NCBI GenBank assembly: GCA_947168075.1
Contig: CAMVKK010000003.1
Span: 1-42,509, forward strand
DNA: 42,509 nucleotides
Reading direction: 5' to 3'
Source of the DNA: an uncultured Alphaproteobacteria bacterium
Lineage (GTDB): Bacteria; Pseudomonadota; Alphaproteobacteria; Rs-D84
Shown: in pieces, positions 28,345-36,534 of the stretch
Position numbering within the stretch: position 1 is the stretch's first letter
Layout of the letters: each line of letters begins with the position of its first letter
The notes under the pieces: generated by a model
What the model was told of the DNA's origin: nothing
The model's input: the letters and a program-made list of their open reading frames with translations, nothing else
The model's database searches: none
Program-made: the position numbers and the translations under genes

Positions 28345-29246
28345 TTTAATTTTCCCCCAATCCAATCCCAGAAACGATTATCAATATTTACATCCAACCG
28401 CGCATATTTTATTTTATCGCGGTATTGTTCGGGTAACCGCACCCAATCTTTTTCAGTGGTAATTAATTTTGCGTCCTTGCTTTCCGCCAACGCGATTAAT
28501 TTTTCCAAATCTTGGTCTGTATATTGGTAATGATCTGGAAAAGCGCGCGTTGCCACAACACCAGATAAACATCTGAAAAATTTCTTTGGATAACCGATAC
28601 CAGAAAACGCAACCAATTTTTCATTTTCATTATATGGCGATACAGTCTGGGTCTTTGCACAAAATACCGGCACACTGGACGGAACATTAAAATTCTTGCG
28701 CGGGGTTTTTGATTGAATAATTATAATTGCATCCGCACGCGCGGCTTGTTTTTTAGGTTCGCGCAATGGACCCGCCGGCAATAAAAATCCATTTCCATAA
28801 CCAATAGATTCATCAAACACTAATAAAGATATGTCTTTTTTAACCGTTGGATTTTGCAACCCGTCATCCATAACGATTGGCGAATTTTCTTTTTTCTGTC
28901 TGTCCAGTAACATTACATTACTTTTTCTGTCGCCGGTATGAACGATTAAGCCATCACGCGACAACATTGTTGCTTCGTCCCCTATGTTGCCTGTTTCCGC
29001 GCTTTTTTTATACCCGCGCATAACAACAGGCGCATCAAAATATGTTGCAATCGCGCGCACAATTGGTGTTTTACCAACCCCGCCCGCCAATATATTTCCA
29101 ACACAAATAACGGGTCTGTTTGATTTATACTGATTAATTCCACGAAAACTGTACACAATACGGGACGCTAAATAATAAATCCACGACACCGGCAATAAAA
29201 TTATTGCCAACGGCGTTTTATGCATAAACCACCACGGCGTTTTCAT
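28341..29246 (-). CDS. lpxK: Tetraacyldisaccharide 4'-kinase LpxK
   Basis: 301 aa. Phosphorylates the 4' position of the lipid A disaccharide at the inner membrane. N-terminal membrane-associated helix (PLAIILLPVSWIYYLASRIVYS), P-loop NILAGGVGKTP, MDDGLQN, the FDESIGYGNGFLLPAGPLREP motif, and TTEKDWVRLP near the C-terminus. Shares an ATGA overlap with lpxC and follows the acyltransferase by 10 nt, forming a lipid A operon. Confidence 0.95.
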   Translation of the reverse strand: MKTPWWFMHKTPLAIILLPVSWIYYLASRIVYSFRGINQYKSNRPVICVGNILAGGVGKTPIVRAIATYFDAPVVMRGYKKSAETGNIGDEATMLSRDGLIVHTGDRKSNVMLLDRQKKENSPIVMDDGLQNPTVKKDISLLVFDESIGYGNGFLLPAGPLREPKKQAARADAIIIIQSKTPRKNFNVPSSVPVFCAKTQTVSPYNENEKLVAFSGIGYPKKFFRCLSGVVATRAFPDHYQYTDQDLEKLIALAESKDAKLITTEKDWVRLPEQYRDKIKYARLDVNIDNRFWDWIGGKLK

Positions 29247-29256
29247 TCAATCCCCC

Positions 29257-30048
29257 CTATTTCTTATTTTTGCGCGCGGCGCGTTCTTCGCGCAGTTTGC
29301 GTTTAAATTCACTGGCGGTTAAATCTTGTTCAACCATCATATGATTAAATTCAGCATCCATTTTATGCGTGGTTTCAACCATATAATTTTCTAATGATTT
29401 TCGTATAGATTCAAATTCCGCATCCGTTGCCCGCCGCGGCACAAATACAGGATTTCCAACAACGCAATTTACGCGGGAAAAAGGCTTTACCAGCATATAC
29501 CGGTCCCATCTGTTTACAAATTTTGCACGCGATGCAGAATAGCATACTGGAATAATCGGTGCCCCAGTCATTTTGGCAAAATACATTGCGCCATCTTGAA
29601 CCCGCAGCGAAGGTCCACCCGGCCCGTCGGGCGAAATACACATTGAATACCGCCCGTCCATTAACACGCGCAGCCCGCCGCGCAAAACATCCATACCGCC
29701 ACGCCCAGTTGACCCATATATCGAACGCAGACCGAATAATCGCTGTAACTTTGCCATAATGCGACCATCGTGATGCTTGCTTGCCACCGCATAGGCACGC
29801 ATACGCCCCACTGCGATAATCGGCGACAGCATCATACTGCGCCCGTGCCAGAACACGAATACAGCGGGCCTGCGGCGATACTTTTTAAATGTTTCATAAT
29901 TTGTAATTTTGATGCGTGATGTCAGATATATTAACCAAATTGGTGTTGCAATAATAATCGCAACAATCCATTGAATTATGGCCAGCCCCAGGAAAAAATC
30001 CCAGAACCCTTTCCATGCACGCCTAAAAAGACTTCTTTGTTGTGCCAT
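29257..30048 (-). CDS. Lysophospholipid acyltransferase-like protein (DUF374/LpxL-like)
   Basis: 263 aa from the ATG at 30048. An N-terminal membrane helix (~14-42) is followed by the DUF374 acyltransferase signature: FVFWHGRSMMLSP (the His of the catalytic H-x4-D-like region), STGRGGMDVLR, SPDGPGGPSLRVQDGAMYFA, and PVCYSASRA. This family includes KDO-lipid A acyltransferases; the operon with lpxK and lpxC supports an acyl transfer step in lipid A or phospholipid assembly. The start is chosen because a -35/-10 pair ends 6 nt before this ATG. Confidence 0.82.
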   Translation of the reverse strand: MAQQRSLFRRAWKGFWDFFLGLAIIQWIVAIIIATPIWLIYLTSRIKITNYETFKKYRRRPAVFVFWHGRSMMLSPIIAVGRMRAYAVASKHHDGRIMAKLQRLFGLRSIYGSTGRGGMDVLRGGLRVLMDGRYSMCISPDGPGGPSLRVQDGAMYFAKMTGAPIIPVCYSASRAKFVNRWDRYMLVKPFSRVNCVVGNPVFVPRRATDAEFESIRKSLENYMVETTHKMDAEFNHMMVEQDLTASEFKRKLREERAARKNKK

Positions 30049-30054
30049 ACCCGA

Positions 30055-30083
30055 ATGATAGCAATAAAAAATATAATATGCAA
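30055..30083 (-). promoter_or_regulatory. Promoter of the acyltransferase-lpxK-lpxC operon, predicted leaderless
   Basis: Minus strand: TTGCAT (30083-30078), 17-nt spacer, TATCAT (30060-30055), 6 nt before the ATG at 30048. Confidence 0.55.
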
Positions 30084-30110
30084 GAAACACACGCAAAACG
30101 CACATTTCAT

Positions 30111-30138
30111 TTGACACCCGGACAAATTAAGATATAAT
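30111..30138 (+). promoter_or_regulatory. Promoter of tRNA-fMet
   Basis: Perfect hexamers TTGACA (30111-30116) and TATAAT (30133-30138) with a 16-nt spacer, 12 nt before the tRNA. Confidence 0.9.
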
Positions 30139-30150
30139 AAACAGCACTAT

Positions 30151-30227
<77 letters not shown>

Positions 30228-30231
30228 AGAT

Positions 30232-30269
30232 TTAACAAAAGACACCCCATTGCGGGTGTTTTTTGTTAA
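30232..30269 (+). terminator. Terminator of tRNA-fMet
   Basis: ACACCC (30242-30247) / GGGTGT (30254-30259) extended by AACAAAA/TTTTGTT, giving a ~14-bp stem with T6 in the 3' arm. Confidence 0.85.
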
Positions 30270-30285
30270 ATATGTGTGTTGTGCA

Positions 30286-30395
30286 GGATTTGAACCATCG
30301 AATAAGCGTGGTTCAACCGCCGGCGAGAGCCAGACGGCAGTATGGCTGTGAGCATAGCGAGCGAGCCAAGGTCGCTAAATCCATCCCCCGCCAAA
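30286..30395 (+). repeat. tRNA-fMet-derived fragments (decayed duplication or attachment-site remnant)
   Basis: AAATCCATCCCCCGC at 30377-30391 is identical to the 3' part of tRNA-fMet (30208-30222), preceded in both by AAGGTCG with a short deletion here. GGATTTGAACCA (30286-30297) is an inverted copy of the T-arm, and GTGGTTCAA (30308-30316) a direct copy. It does not fold as a tRNA. Confidence 0.65.
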
Positions 30396-30423
30396 AAAAT
30401 TCCACGATTTTCATCCTATTTTG

Positions 30424-30432
30424 TGATATAAT
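30424..30432 (+). promoter_or_regulatory. Extended -10 promoter of the AT-rich lipoprotein gene
   Basis: TGATATAAT (TATAAT at 30427-30432), no clear -35; an AAGGAT ribosome site follows 8 nt before the ATG. Confidence 0.5.
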
Positions 30433-30455
30433 ATTTTCGACAAAAAGGATGAAAT

Positions 30456-30809
30456 ATGAAAAAATTTTTACCATTTTTTCTTTTGTTTTTTTTAACAGGA
30501 TGTGATTCAGATATTGATATTACAAAATACCCAGAAAACATACAAAAATGTTTTAATCATATTTATTACTCAGATAATAACTGTACCAAAAAGCAAAAAA
30601 TTATTATTAAATTTTGTGAATGTTATAATGCAAAATATTCACAAAAAATTCAAAAAGAAGAAGAAATATATTCTAAAACAGTCAATCTGTTTGGATATGA
30701 TAACTTTTTTTCTCAAATAAACAGACTTACCGCTTCTGATAGAATGAATGAAATTTCACAAGAAGTATCTAACGATTGTGCAAAAAGAACAGGTTATACA
30801 TGTAAATAA
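30456..30809 (+). CDS. Small AT-rich lipoprotein, unknown function
   Basis: 117 aa. Lipobox LTGC (Cys16). The mature part has six further Cys, Lys/Asn-rich sequence and no recognisable domain. Its base and codon use is clearly more AT-rich than the neighbours (runs of AAA, ATT), which together with tRNA debris just upstream and a lone phage-type regulator just downstream suggests acquisition by transfer. AAGGAT ribosome site; its own -10 promoter. Confidence 0.6.
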   Translation: MKKFLPFFLLFFLTGCDSDIDITKYPENIQKCFNHIYYSDNNCTKKQKIIIKFCECYNAKYSQKIQKEEEIYSKTVNLFGYDNFFSQINRLTASDRMNEISQEVSNDCAKRTGYTCK

Positions 30810-30825
30810 TATTTTTTCCCTAGGA

Positions 30826-30888
30826 TATGCCCCCTATTGAAAATATTCTTTCCCGGCCCCAGAATTAAGTCATGTTAAGGGGGGCATA
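30826..30888 (+). promoter_or_regulatory. Inverted repeat that can sequester the HTH gene ribosome site
   Basis: TATGCCCCC (30826-30834) is perfectly complementary to GGGGGCATA (30880-30888). The right arm contains the AAGGGGGG ribosome site ending just before the ATG, so the folded leader would hide it; alternatively it is an operator for the regulator itself. Confidence 0.5.
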
Positions 30889-30889
30889 A

Positions 30890-31144
30890 ATGACACATGA
30901 CCAAATATGGACAGCAATAGAAAAGTTCGCAACCGAACACGGTATGTCTTGTTCTGGACTTGCGCGGTTCAGTGGTTTGGACCCAACAACATTTAATCGC
31001 AGTAAACGGTGGTCAAAGTTTGGTCAGCCACGTTGGCCATCGACCGGCAGTATTGCAAAAATACTTGCATCAACCGGTCAAAACATAGGCGATTTTGTAA
31101 AATACATTCACGACGATAAAAAGAACCCGGATAATCAGAGATAA
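30890..31144 (+). CDS. Lone HTH regulator (phage-repressor N-terminal domain type)
   Basis: 84 aa. The whole protein is one XRE-like helix-turn-helix domain: IWTAIEKFATEHGMSCSGLARFSGLDPTTFNRSKRWSKFGQPRWPSTGSIAKILASTGQNIGDFV. This pattern (HGMS-SGLA-GLDPTTFN-SKR, RWPS-SIAKIL) is the N-terminal domain of alphaproteobacterial LexA/CI-like repressors that normally continue into an S24 protease domain. Here the protein stops after the DNA-binding domain, so SOS-type self-cleavage is not possible. Strong AAGGGGGG ribosome site inside an inverted repeat. Confidence 0.75.
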   Translation: MTHDQIWTAIEKFATEHGMSCSGLARFSGLDPTTFNRSKRWSKFGQPRWPSTGSIAKILASTGQNIGDFVKYIHDDKKNPDNQR

Positions 31145-31170
31145 AAAAACCGGCAACTGCCGGTTTTTAT
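31141..31170. terminator. Bidirectional terminator between HTH gene and rfbD
   Basis: ACCGGC (31149-31154) / GCCGGT (31159-31164), loop AACT, with A7 and T5 flanks. Confidence 0.8.
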
Positions 31171-32006
31171 TTTGTTTTTTGTGCATCTAATTCTTTTATG
31201 CACTTTGATAAACTTTTTTTCCAATGGTCTATTTCCAGCCCAAATGTTTTTTGAATGTCTGATTTATCAAGAACACTGTAAAATGGCCGCTTCGCGCGCG
31301 TTGGATATTCATCTGAACTTATCGGATTTACTTTACAATTCAAACCTGACATTTCCATAATTTCGGTTGCAAAATCATACCACGAACAAACACCACTGTT
31401 TGTAAAATGATAAATACCACGATTATCCATATTTATTTGTGGTAAAATTTTAACAATAGCCGCCGCTAAATCACCGGCGTATGTCGGCGAACCAATTTGA
31501 TCAGTAACTACATTTATTGATTTTTTTTCAGACCCTAATCTGCGCATCGTCTTTACAAAATTGTTTCCATACGGCGAATAAAGCCACGCAGTACGAATAA
31601 TTGTAGCCACATATGCGTTTTCCAACACAGCCGTTTCGCCCGCCAGTTTTGTTTTACCATATACAGATACCGGGTTTGGCATATCTTTTGGTGTATACGG
31701 TTTGTGTGCCGTACCGTCAAAAACATAATCTGTGGAAATATGAATTATTTTTGCACCACTGCGTGCCAAATTACGCGGACCATCGACATTTATTTTAGTT
31801 GCCATTTCAACATCATCTTCGGCACGGTCAACGGCGGTATATGCCGCACAATTTATAATTGTTTTAATTCTGTTTAATACAACAAAACGCCGCACAGCCA
31901 ATTCATTGGTTATATCTAATTCATTGACATCTGTTTTAATTGCATTTGGTAATAATTTGGATAATTCTGTCCCCAGTTGACCATTAGCGCCCGTGATTAA
32001 TAACAT
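31167..32006 (-). CDS. rfbD: dTDP-4-dehydrorhamnose reductase
   Basis: 279 aa. Last step of dTDP-L-rhamnose synthesis for O-antigen or capsule. Short-chain dehydrogenase fold: nucleotide motif TGANGQLG at the N-terminus, INCAAYTAVDRAEDD, STDYVFDG, catalytic YGKTKLAGE, and RTAWLYSPYGNNFV. An AAGGT ribosome site; 17 nt downstream of rfbC. rfbA and rfbB are not in the window, so the pathway is split or the genes lie elsewhere. Confidence 0.93.
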   Translation of the reverse strand: MLLITGANGQLGTELSKLLPNAIKTDVNELDITNELAVRRFVVLNRIKTIINCAAYTAVDRAEDDVEMATKINVDGPRNLARSGAKIIHISTDYVFDGTAHKPYTPKDMPNPVSVYGKTKLAGETAVLENAYVATIIRTAWLYSPYGNNFVKTMRRLGSEKKSINVVTDQIGSPTYAGDLAAAIVKILPQINMDNRGIYHFTNSGVCSWYDFATEIMEMSGLNCKVNPISSDEYPTRAKRPFYSVLDKSDIQKTFGLEIDHWKKSLSKCIKELDAQKTK

Positions 32007-32023
32007 TTTTTACCTTTTTTATT

Positions 32024-32584
32024 TTATCTGGTTTTTGGAATTTTATACTGAATATCTCTTAATGTTTTGGCTATTCTGTCTTTTTCAGAAACTATGATTT
32101 TATCCGCCGGTACACGCCAGTCTATATTAATATCCGGATCATCATAACGAATACCAAATTCAGATTCTTTGCAATAAAAATTATCGCATTTATATGCAAA
32201 TACAGCCGTTGGCGATAATACAGAAAACCCATGCAAAAATCCGCGTGGTATAAATAACTGTTTTTTATTTTCACCCGATAATTCAACCGCAATATGTTTT
32301 CCAAATGTCGGCGAATTTTTACGAAAATCAACCGCGACATCCAACACAGTGCCATATAAACAACGAACTAATTTTGCCTGGGCATGGTTACCCAACTGAC
32401 AATGCAAACCGCGCACAACACCGTATGATGAACTGGACTGATTATCTTGGACAAAATTATATTCCATGCCGTGCAGAATAAATTCAGATTTATTATAACT
32501 TTCGAAAAAATACCCACGATCATCTTTGAATACTTTTGGTTCAACAATGATTACACCGGGTAAATCAGTTTTTATAAAATTCAT
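32024..32584 (-). CDS. rfbC: dTDP-4-dehydrorhamnose 3,5-epimerase
   Basis: 186 aa. Cupin-type epimerase acting before RfbD. Motifs: PGVIIVEPKVFKDDRGYFFESY, QDNQSSSSYGVVRGLHCQ (catalytic His), VAVDFRKNSPTFGKH, FIPRGFLHGFSVLSPTAVFAYKCDNFY, and IRYDDPDINIDW. Family-typical length. First gene of a two-gene rhamnose operon; the upstream spacer (32585-32672) is AT-rich with only weak promoter candidates. Confidence 0.94.
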   Translation of the reverse strand: MNFIKTDLPGVIIVEPKVFKDDRGYFFESYNKSEFILHGMEYNFVQDNQSSSSYGVVRGLHCQLGNHAQAKLVRCLYGTVLDVAVDFRKNSPTFGKHIAVELSGENKKQLFIPRGFLHGFSVLSPTAVFAYKCDNFYCKESEFGIRYDDPDINIDWRVPADKIIVSEKDRIAKTLRDIQYKIPKTR

Positions 32585-32672
32585 TTTTTACCACCACTGT
32601 TATTACTAATTCAGCAGTATAGTAGTAAAAAAATAGCAAAATACAACACTAAATAATAAAATTGTCAAATTG

Positions 32673-33299
32673 TTATAAAAGGCATTTTTTTAATTCTGAA
32701 TAGTCTTCGGCTTGGTCGATTAATTTATTTTTTATTTCTTCGGCGGCGTGGATTTTCTGCATAGTTAAAACTATATCAGGATGAGATTGCAATTCATTGT
32801 TAATTTTTTCAACCGCCGCATCTATATCAGATTTATCTTTTATAAAAACAGGCATAATTGAATCAGCCGCCGAATATATCGCATTATGCAGTTCTGTTTT
32901 ATTATCATCAATCACAGATAAATATGCGTTTATGTGCATGTTTTCGTGGTTCAGAATAGCATTATACGAACATGTTTTTGGATTATGTCTTATATCAACC
33001 TGGACCAAAAAATCATTATATCCAATAGTTGCATCAACAGATTTAAGCGCGACACAAAAACCATTATCCACGGGATTTATTGTTGTATTAATATCATAAT
33101 TATCAACCATTGTTGCAATAACATTACCGTGTAATAAATCCATTGGCTTTCGTGGTTGAACAACTGTTTTTGTCCAATTGGGTGTATTAATTGTAATTTT
33201 TGGTTTTATTTTGTATGTGGTGCATTCGCCCGCATTGGCGATACTAATAAAACCAAAAATAAATAATAAAACAGATAAAAAACGAATATTTTTAAACAT
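32673..33299 (-). CDS. Secreted HExxH protein, putative metallopeptidase, in the virB operon
   Basis: 208 aa from the ATG at 33299, which overlaps the virB4 stop region by 8 nt. Signal peptide (LFIFGFISIANA). The segment NAILNHENMHINAYLSVI contains His-Glu-x-x-His, the zinc-binding core of gluzincin-type peptidases. The C-terminal ~60 residues are helical and charged. No exact family recognised. Overlap with virB4 suggests a role linked to the secretion apparatus, possibly opening the cell wall, but that is inference. Confidence 0.6.
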   Translation of the reverse strand: MFKNIRFLSVLLFIFGFISIANAGECTTYKIKPKITINTPNWTKTVVQPRKPMDLLHGNVIATMVDNYDINTTINPVDNGFCVALKSVDATIGYNDFLVQVDIRHNPKTCSYNAILNHENMHINAYLSVIDDNKTELHNAIYSAADSIMPVFIKDKSDIDAAVEKINNELQSHPDIVLTMQKIHAAEEIKNKLIDQAEDYSELKKCLL

Positions 33300-35712
33300 T
33301 ACCACCGGACTGTTTTTTAAGATATTCAGATACAAAGTTTGTTCCGTACATTTTATATAATTCTTCTGCCAACAGTACAGATGGACGACCCGATTCAAAC
33401 AGTCGCAATAAATTACCCAAACCACCCAATTCTGTATTTAATATGACAGATTCGCCATTGACCGGCCGCGATAACAATACAGCACGTTTAAGGTTTGGAT
33501 AGGCTTTACCCTGGATAAATGCCATTTCCAACGGATTTAAATTCCAATGTGCATAATCCGCCGCGTCCGCCGCCGGATTACGGAAGAATAATACTGTTTG
33601 CGCCTGGCCACGAACAACATCACCGATACCTAACTTGTCTAAAATATTTGCGCGTTGGAACGCAACCATATATGCCTGACGGTTTTTGCGTCCCTCTTGC
33701 AGACCCGCAATAAAATTATCACGGAACATTTTATTTTCTAACATAGGCGCTGTTTCATCAATCATAATAAGCGATGGATTTCCACCGGATACAGTTGTTG
33801 TATTTATACGATGCAAAATGTATGAAATAACTGCGGGCGATAAAACCTCGTCTTGTAAAATTTCTGTAAAATCAAATGTAGTAAGCCGCGCCCCCAGATC
33901 CAGTGTATCTGATTCTTCGTTAAATATATCGCCATACTGCAACGGATCAACCCACTTTTTAAGTGCAGCGCGCATTTGACCAGATGATGAAAAACAACTT
34001 TCCCATAAATTTTTAAGTAATCTGTCTTTGCCAGATAAATAATCAAAATTAACCGATACAGCGCGCGCAATTTCATCGGCAGATTGTGGATCACCTTGGC
34101 CCGATATAATTGCAAACCAACGCCGTAAAAATGCCCTGTTTTCCGCCGTATCCGGCATTTTTAATGGATTAAGCCGTGTTTCAAATGATTTTTCAACGGT
34201 ATTTTCAGCCTTTTCTTTACCCTGCATAGTAATATATTTACCACCCACAGAAAGTGTAAATATTTCCGCCCCTTTGTTCCGGTCAAAGAAAAACGCTTTT
34301 AATTTAGGATGACGCAATGATTGCGCAATAAGAAAACTGAATAATGTTGTTTTACCGCCACCCGTTGGACCAATGGTCAGTGTATGCCCCACCGCCGCGG
34401 GTTTATCAGATACATGGAATTGGAACATATATGGCGTACCCTGGGCAGTTGGGAAAACAACCAATGGTCCCGGACCCCAGTCAGAATTTTCAACACCGCG
34501 TGGGGTACTGGACATAGGAATACAAATCGCCGCAGTTTTTGAAAGTAACTTAAAACTGCGCGGGAAAGTATCAAATCCCGGAATTTGTGCAAACCAAGCA
34601 ACCTTTGACGCAAAAGATTCAACAATTGGCGATACACCAAATGACGCAGCAATTTTCTTGAATTCATCAATATATTTATTAAGTTCATCTATTGTAGCGC
34701 CAAACAAAATAAACAATGGATAGTAATTAACCAAACTTTGATTACCAGAAATATTTTCATCCATTGCGCTTTGGGCTTCGTCAACCTGTTCCAATGCAGA
34801 TGTTTGTTTTTCATCGGCGGTTGCGCGCCGCTGACGCAGTGTTATTTCAACATCGGTATTTCCCATAATATGAAAACCGTTCATACAAATCATTTCTGTT
34901 TGTATTGTCGATATTGAATTAAAGAAATCTTCGTCCAAATAATCCGGCGAAATACGGAAAGATATAGTCGCCGCAAATGTTTGAGAATCGCCACTGGTAT
35001 ATCTTATTAAACCATTATTTTCAAAATACACATTATCAACCGCCACATTTTCAGATACTTTATTATCAGCCACCGCCGGGAACGGTTTTGTTACAGGCGA
35101 TAATATCCGGCCAAAAAACCGCGCCATATTATCAGATGATTTATTCTTTAATAATTTTGGTTTATATGCCGCCAAAATTGATTCGATATAATTACCATAT
35201 TGATTTAATTTATCACGCGCCCCAGAACCCGACACAGACAAAACAATATAATAATTATTTAAAAATATCCGTAACCCTTGGGACCGCCATTTGTTATAAA
35301 TACCCTGCAACACAGGCTGATCAAATTCATAGTCCATATTATCATTTGCCGCATCGCGCACCATATAAAATCGTAATATAACATTTGGATCGCGAATTTG
35401 ATTAAATAACTGTGTCCGTAAATCCAGGAATTTTTCCCGTGTGGCGTTATCCTGCATACTGGTCTGGACCCCTGAAACACGATAAACACGAACCAACGAC
35501 CCATCGGTTAATTCCAAAGAATCATCGTTAAATACACGTTTAAACGGTAAATACTGCGCATAATGTGCATATCCAAAATTCGGAAAAATTCGCCGTGTTA
35601 ATGCCGGTAAAAACATCATAAGAACAATAAATACAAAAATCACCGCCATAACCAGTATTGTCATGGTAATCGAGTATCCACCGCCGGCAAAATAATTCAA
35701 AAATCCATCCAT
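33292..35712 (-). CDS. virB4: Type IV secretion ATPase VirB4 (CagE/TrbE/VirB family)
   Basis: 806 aa. Residues ~13-38 form a transmembrane helix, which many VirB4 proteins lack. A CagE/TrbE N-terminal domain (~50-400) precedes the ATPase domain, with Walker A GPTGGGKT (448-455), Walker B SLIMIDETAPM (647-657), and the C-terminal GQAQTVLFFRNPAADAADYAHWNL. VirB4 energises pilus and channel assembly in type IV secretion. The ATG directly follows the virB3 stop (TAAATG). No VirB6, B8-B11 or VirD4 genes are visible here, so the rest of any system lies elsewhere. Confidence 0.85.
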   Translation of the reverse strand: MDGFLNYFAGGGYSITMTILVMAVIFVFIVLMMFLPALTRRIFPNFGYAHYAQYLPFKRVFNDDSLELTDGSLVRVYRVSGVQTSMQDNATREKFLDLRTQLFNQIRDPNVILRFYMVRDAANDNMDYEFDQPVLQGIYNKWRSQGLRIFLNNYYIVLSVSGSGARDKLNQYGNYIESILAAYKPKLLKNKSSDNMARFFGRILSPVTKPFPAVADNKVSENVAVDNVYFENNGLIRYTSGDSQTFAATISFRISPDYLDEDFFNSISTIQTEMICMNGFHIMGNTDVEITLRQRRATADEKQTSALEQVDEAQSAMDENISGNQSLVNYYPLFILFGATIDELNKYIDEFKKIAASFGVSPIVESFASKVAWFAQIPGFDTFPRSFKLLSKTAAICIPMSSTPRGVENSDWGPGPLVVFPTAQGTPYMFQFHVSDKPAAVGHTLTIGPTGGGKTTLFSFLIAQSLRHPKLKAFFFDRNKGAEIFTLSVGGKYITMQGKEKAENTVEKSFETRLNPLKMPDTAENRAFLRRWFAIISGQGDPQSADEIARAVSVNFDYLSGKDRLLKNLWESCFSSSGQMRAALKKWVDPLQYGDIFNEESDTLDLGARLTTFDFTEILQDEVLSPAVISYILHRINTTTVSGGNPSLIMIDETAPMLENKMFRDNFIAGLQEGRKNRQAYMVAFQRANILDKLGIGDVVRGQAQTVLFFRNPAADAADYAHWNLNPLEMAFIQGKAYPNLKRAVLLSRPVNGESVILNTELGGLGNLLRLFESGRPSVLLAEELYKMYGTNFVSEYLKKQSGGNV

Positions 35713-36009
35713 TTATGCCACCAACCGTCCCGGTATTTTCTGTTTAAACAACTGTATTTTTGCCGCAACAATCTGACCCAGTTGCGGATCACGTTTAGAA
35801 TAAATCGCTAAAATCGAATGAACTATTATTACCGATATTAAAAAATACAGTGGATTTATTGCCATTTTTCCACCACTGGTTATTAAACCAATTACAAAAA
35901 AAACAATAAAAACAAGGAATTGAACAGCAAAATTAATCACAGCAAGATTGTACGGCACATAAAATATGCGCGCAGGATTTGCCAATGCTTTTAATACTTG
36001 CTGTTTCAT
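35713..36009 (-). CDS. virB3: VirB3-like inner-membrane protein
   Basis: 98 aa from the ATG at 36009, with a GGAGAG ribosome site. N-terminal NPARIFYVPYNLAVINF, two hydrophobic segments (~24-45 and ~52-70), then the VirB3 signature YSKRDPQLGQIV. VirB3 is a short membrane protein that works with VirB4. Its stop abuts the virB4 start, the standard pairing of type IV secretion operons. The promoter must lie in the repeat-rich spacer upstream. Confidence 0.75.
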   Translation of the reverse strand: MKQQVLKALANPARIFYVPYNLAVINFAVQFLVFIVFFVIGLITSGGKMAINPLYFLISVIIVHSILAIYSKRDPQLGQIVAAKIQLFKQKIPGRLVA

Positions 36010-36321
36010 TTTCTCTCCGGATGATTGAATTATAATAATTTCAACAATTTTTAACAAGCATAAAAAACAAAATATTAAAAATGTTTAAATTGTTGAAAAA
36101 TAATGACTTTTTCAACATGTTAAAAATTACCGTTAATTTTCAACATGTTAACAAAAAAACGCCGGAAATACAGAAAAAAATTGTTAAAAAACTGTTGATA
36201 AAAATATAAAAAATCGTTTTCAACAATTTCAACAGGCACAATAAAAACAACAAAAATTTATAATAAATATTTGATTTTTTGTAAAAAGCGGTTATAATCG
36301 CCCTGCAAAAAGGATTTAGAC
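36010..36321. other. 312-bp AT-rich spacer with clustered TTWTCAACA boxes (origin-like or operator region)
   Basis: No gene. TTTTCAACA or its complement occurs at 36091-36099 (-), 36109-36117, 36137-36145 and 36217-36225; TTATCAACA at 36193-36201 (-); ATTTCAACA at 36038-36046 and 36226-36234. TTATCAACA differs from the DnaA box TTATCCACA at one base. Two copies sit in near-palindromes centred on AACATGTT (36108-36126 and 36136-36155). The spacer also holds the divergent virB3 and rpmJ promoters. Confidence 0.5.
36271..36298 (+). promoter_or_regulatory. Promoter of rpmJ
   Basis: TTGATT (36271-36276), 16-nt spacer, TATAAT (36293-36298), then an AAAGGA ribosome site before the ATG at 36322. Confidence 0.65.
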
Positions 36322-36456
36322 ATGAAATTTTTAAGTTCGTTAAAGGCTTGGAAAAAACGCGGCAATATTAAACAAATTCGCCGTGGTAAACAGGTTATCT
36401 TGATTGATCCAGATAATCCGAAATTGAAAGCAAAGCAAGGCTTTAAGAAAAAATAA
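36322..36456 (+). CDS. rpmJ: Ribosomal protein bL36 (Cys-less form)
   Basis: 44 aa: starts MKFLSSLKAWKKRG and continues with IRRGKQVILID and a basic KLKAKQGFKKK tail. This matches the zinc-independent (C-) bL36 form (MKV-SSLK, RRRGRVYVI, FKA-QG). It has none of the four zinc-binding residues. Large-subunit protein near the 23S rRNA core. Encoded alone, as bL36 often is in Alphaproteobacteria. Good AAAGGA ribosome site and its own promoter. Confidence 0.85.
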   Translation: MKFLSSLKAWKKRGNIKQIRRGKQVILIDPDNPKLKAKQGFKKK

Positions 36457-36493
36457 ATCCATATCGCGCACTTTGCGCGGGGAATTTTTTGGT

Positions 36494-36530
36494 ATTCCGT
36501 GGGGCAATTGTTCCGCGGAATATTTTTTTA
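36494..36530 (+). terminator. Terminator of rpmJ
   Basis: ATTCCGTGG (36494-36502) / CCGCGGAAT (36513-36521), 9 bp with one G-U, followed by a T7 run. Confidence 0.8.
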
Positions 36531-36534
36531 TACA

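Noticed and set aside
30286-30395. A second tRNA-fMet or other tRNA gene downstream of tRNA-fMet
   Set aside because: Only 3' and T-arm fragments match; no acceptor 5' strand, D-arm or anticodon stem can be formed.
36108-36155. parS centromere sites
   Set aside because: The palindromes centre on AACATGTT and lack the CACGTG core of the ParB consensus.
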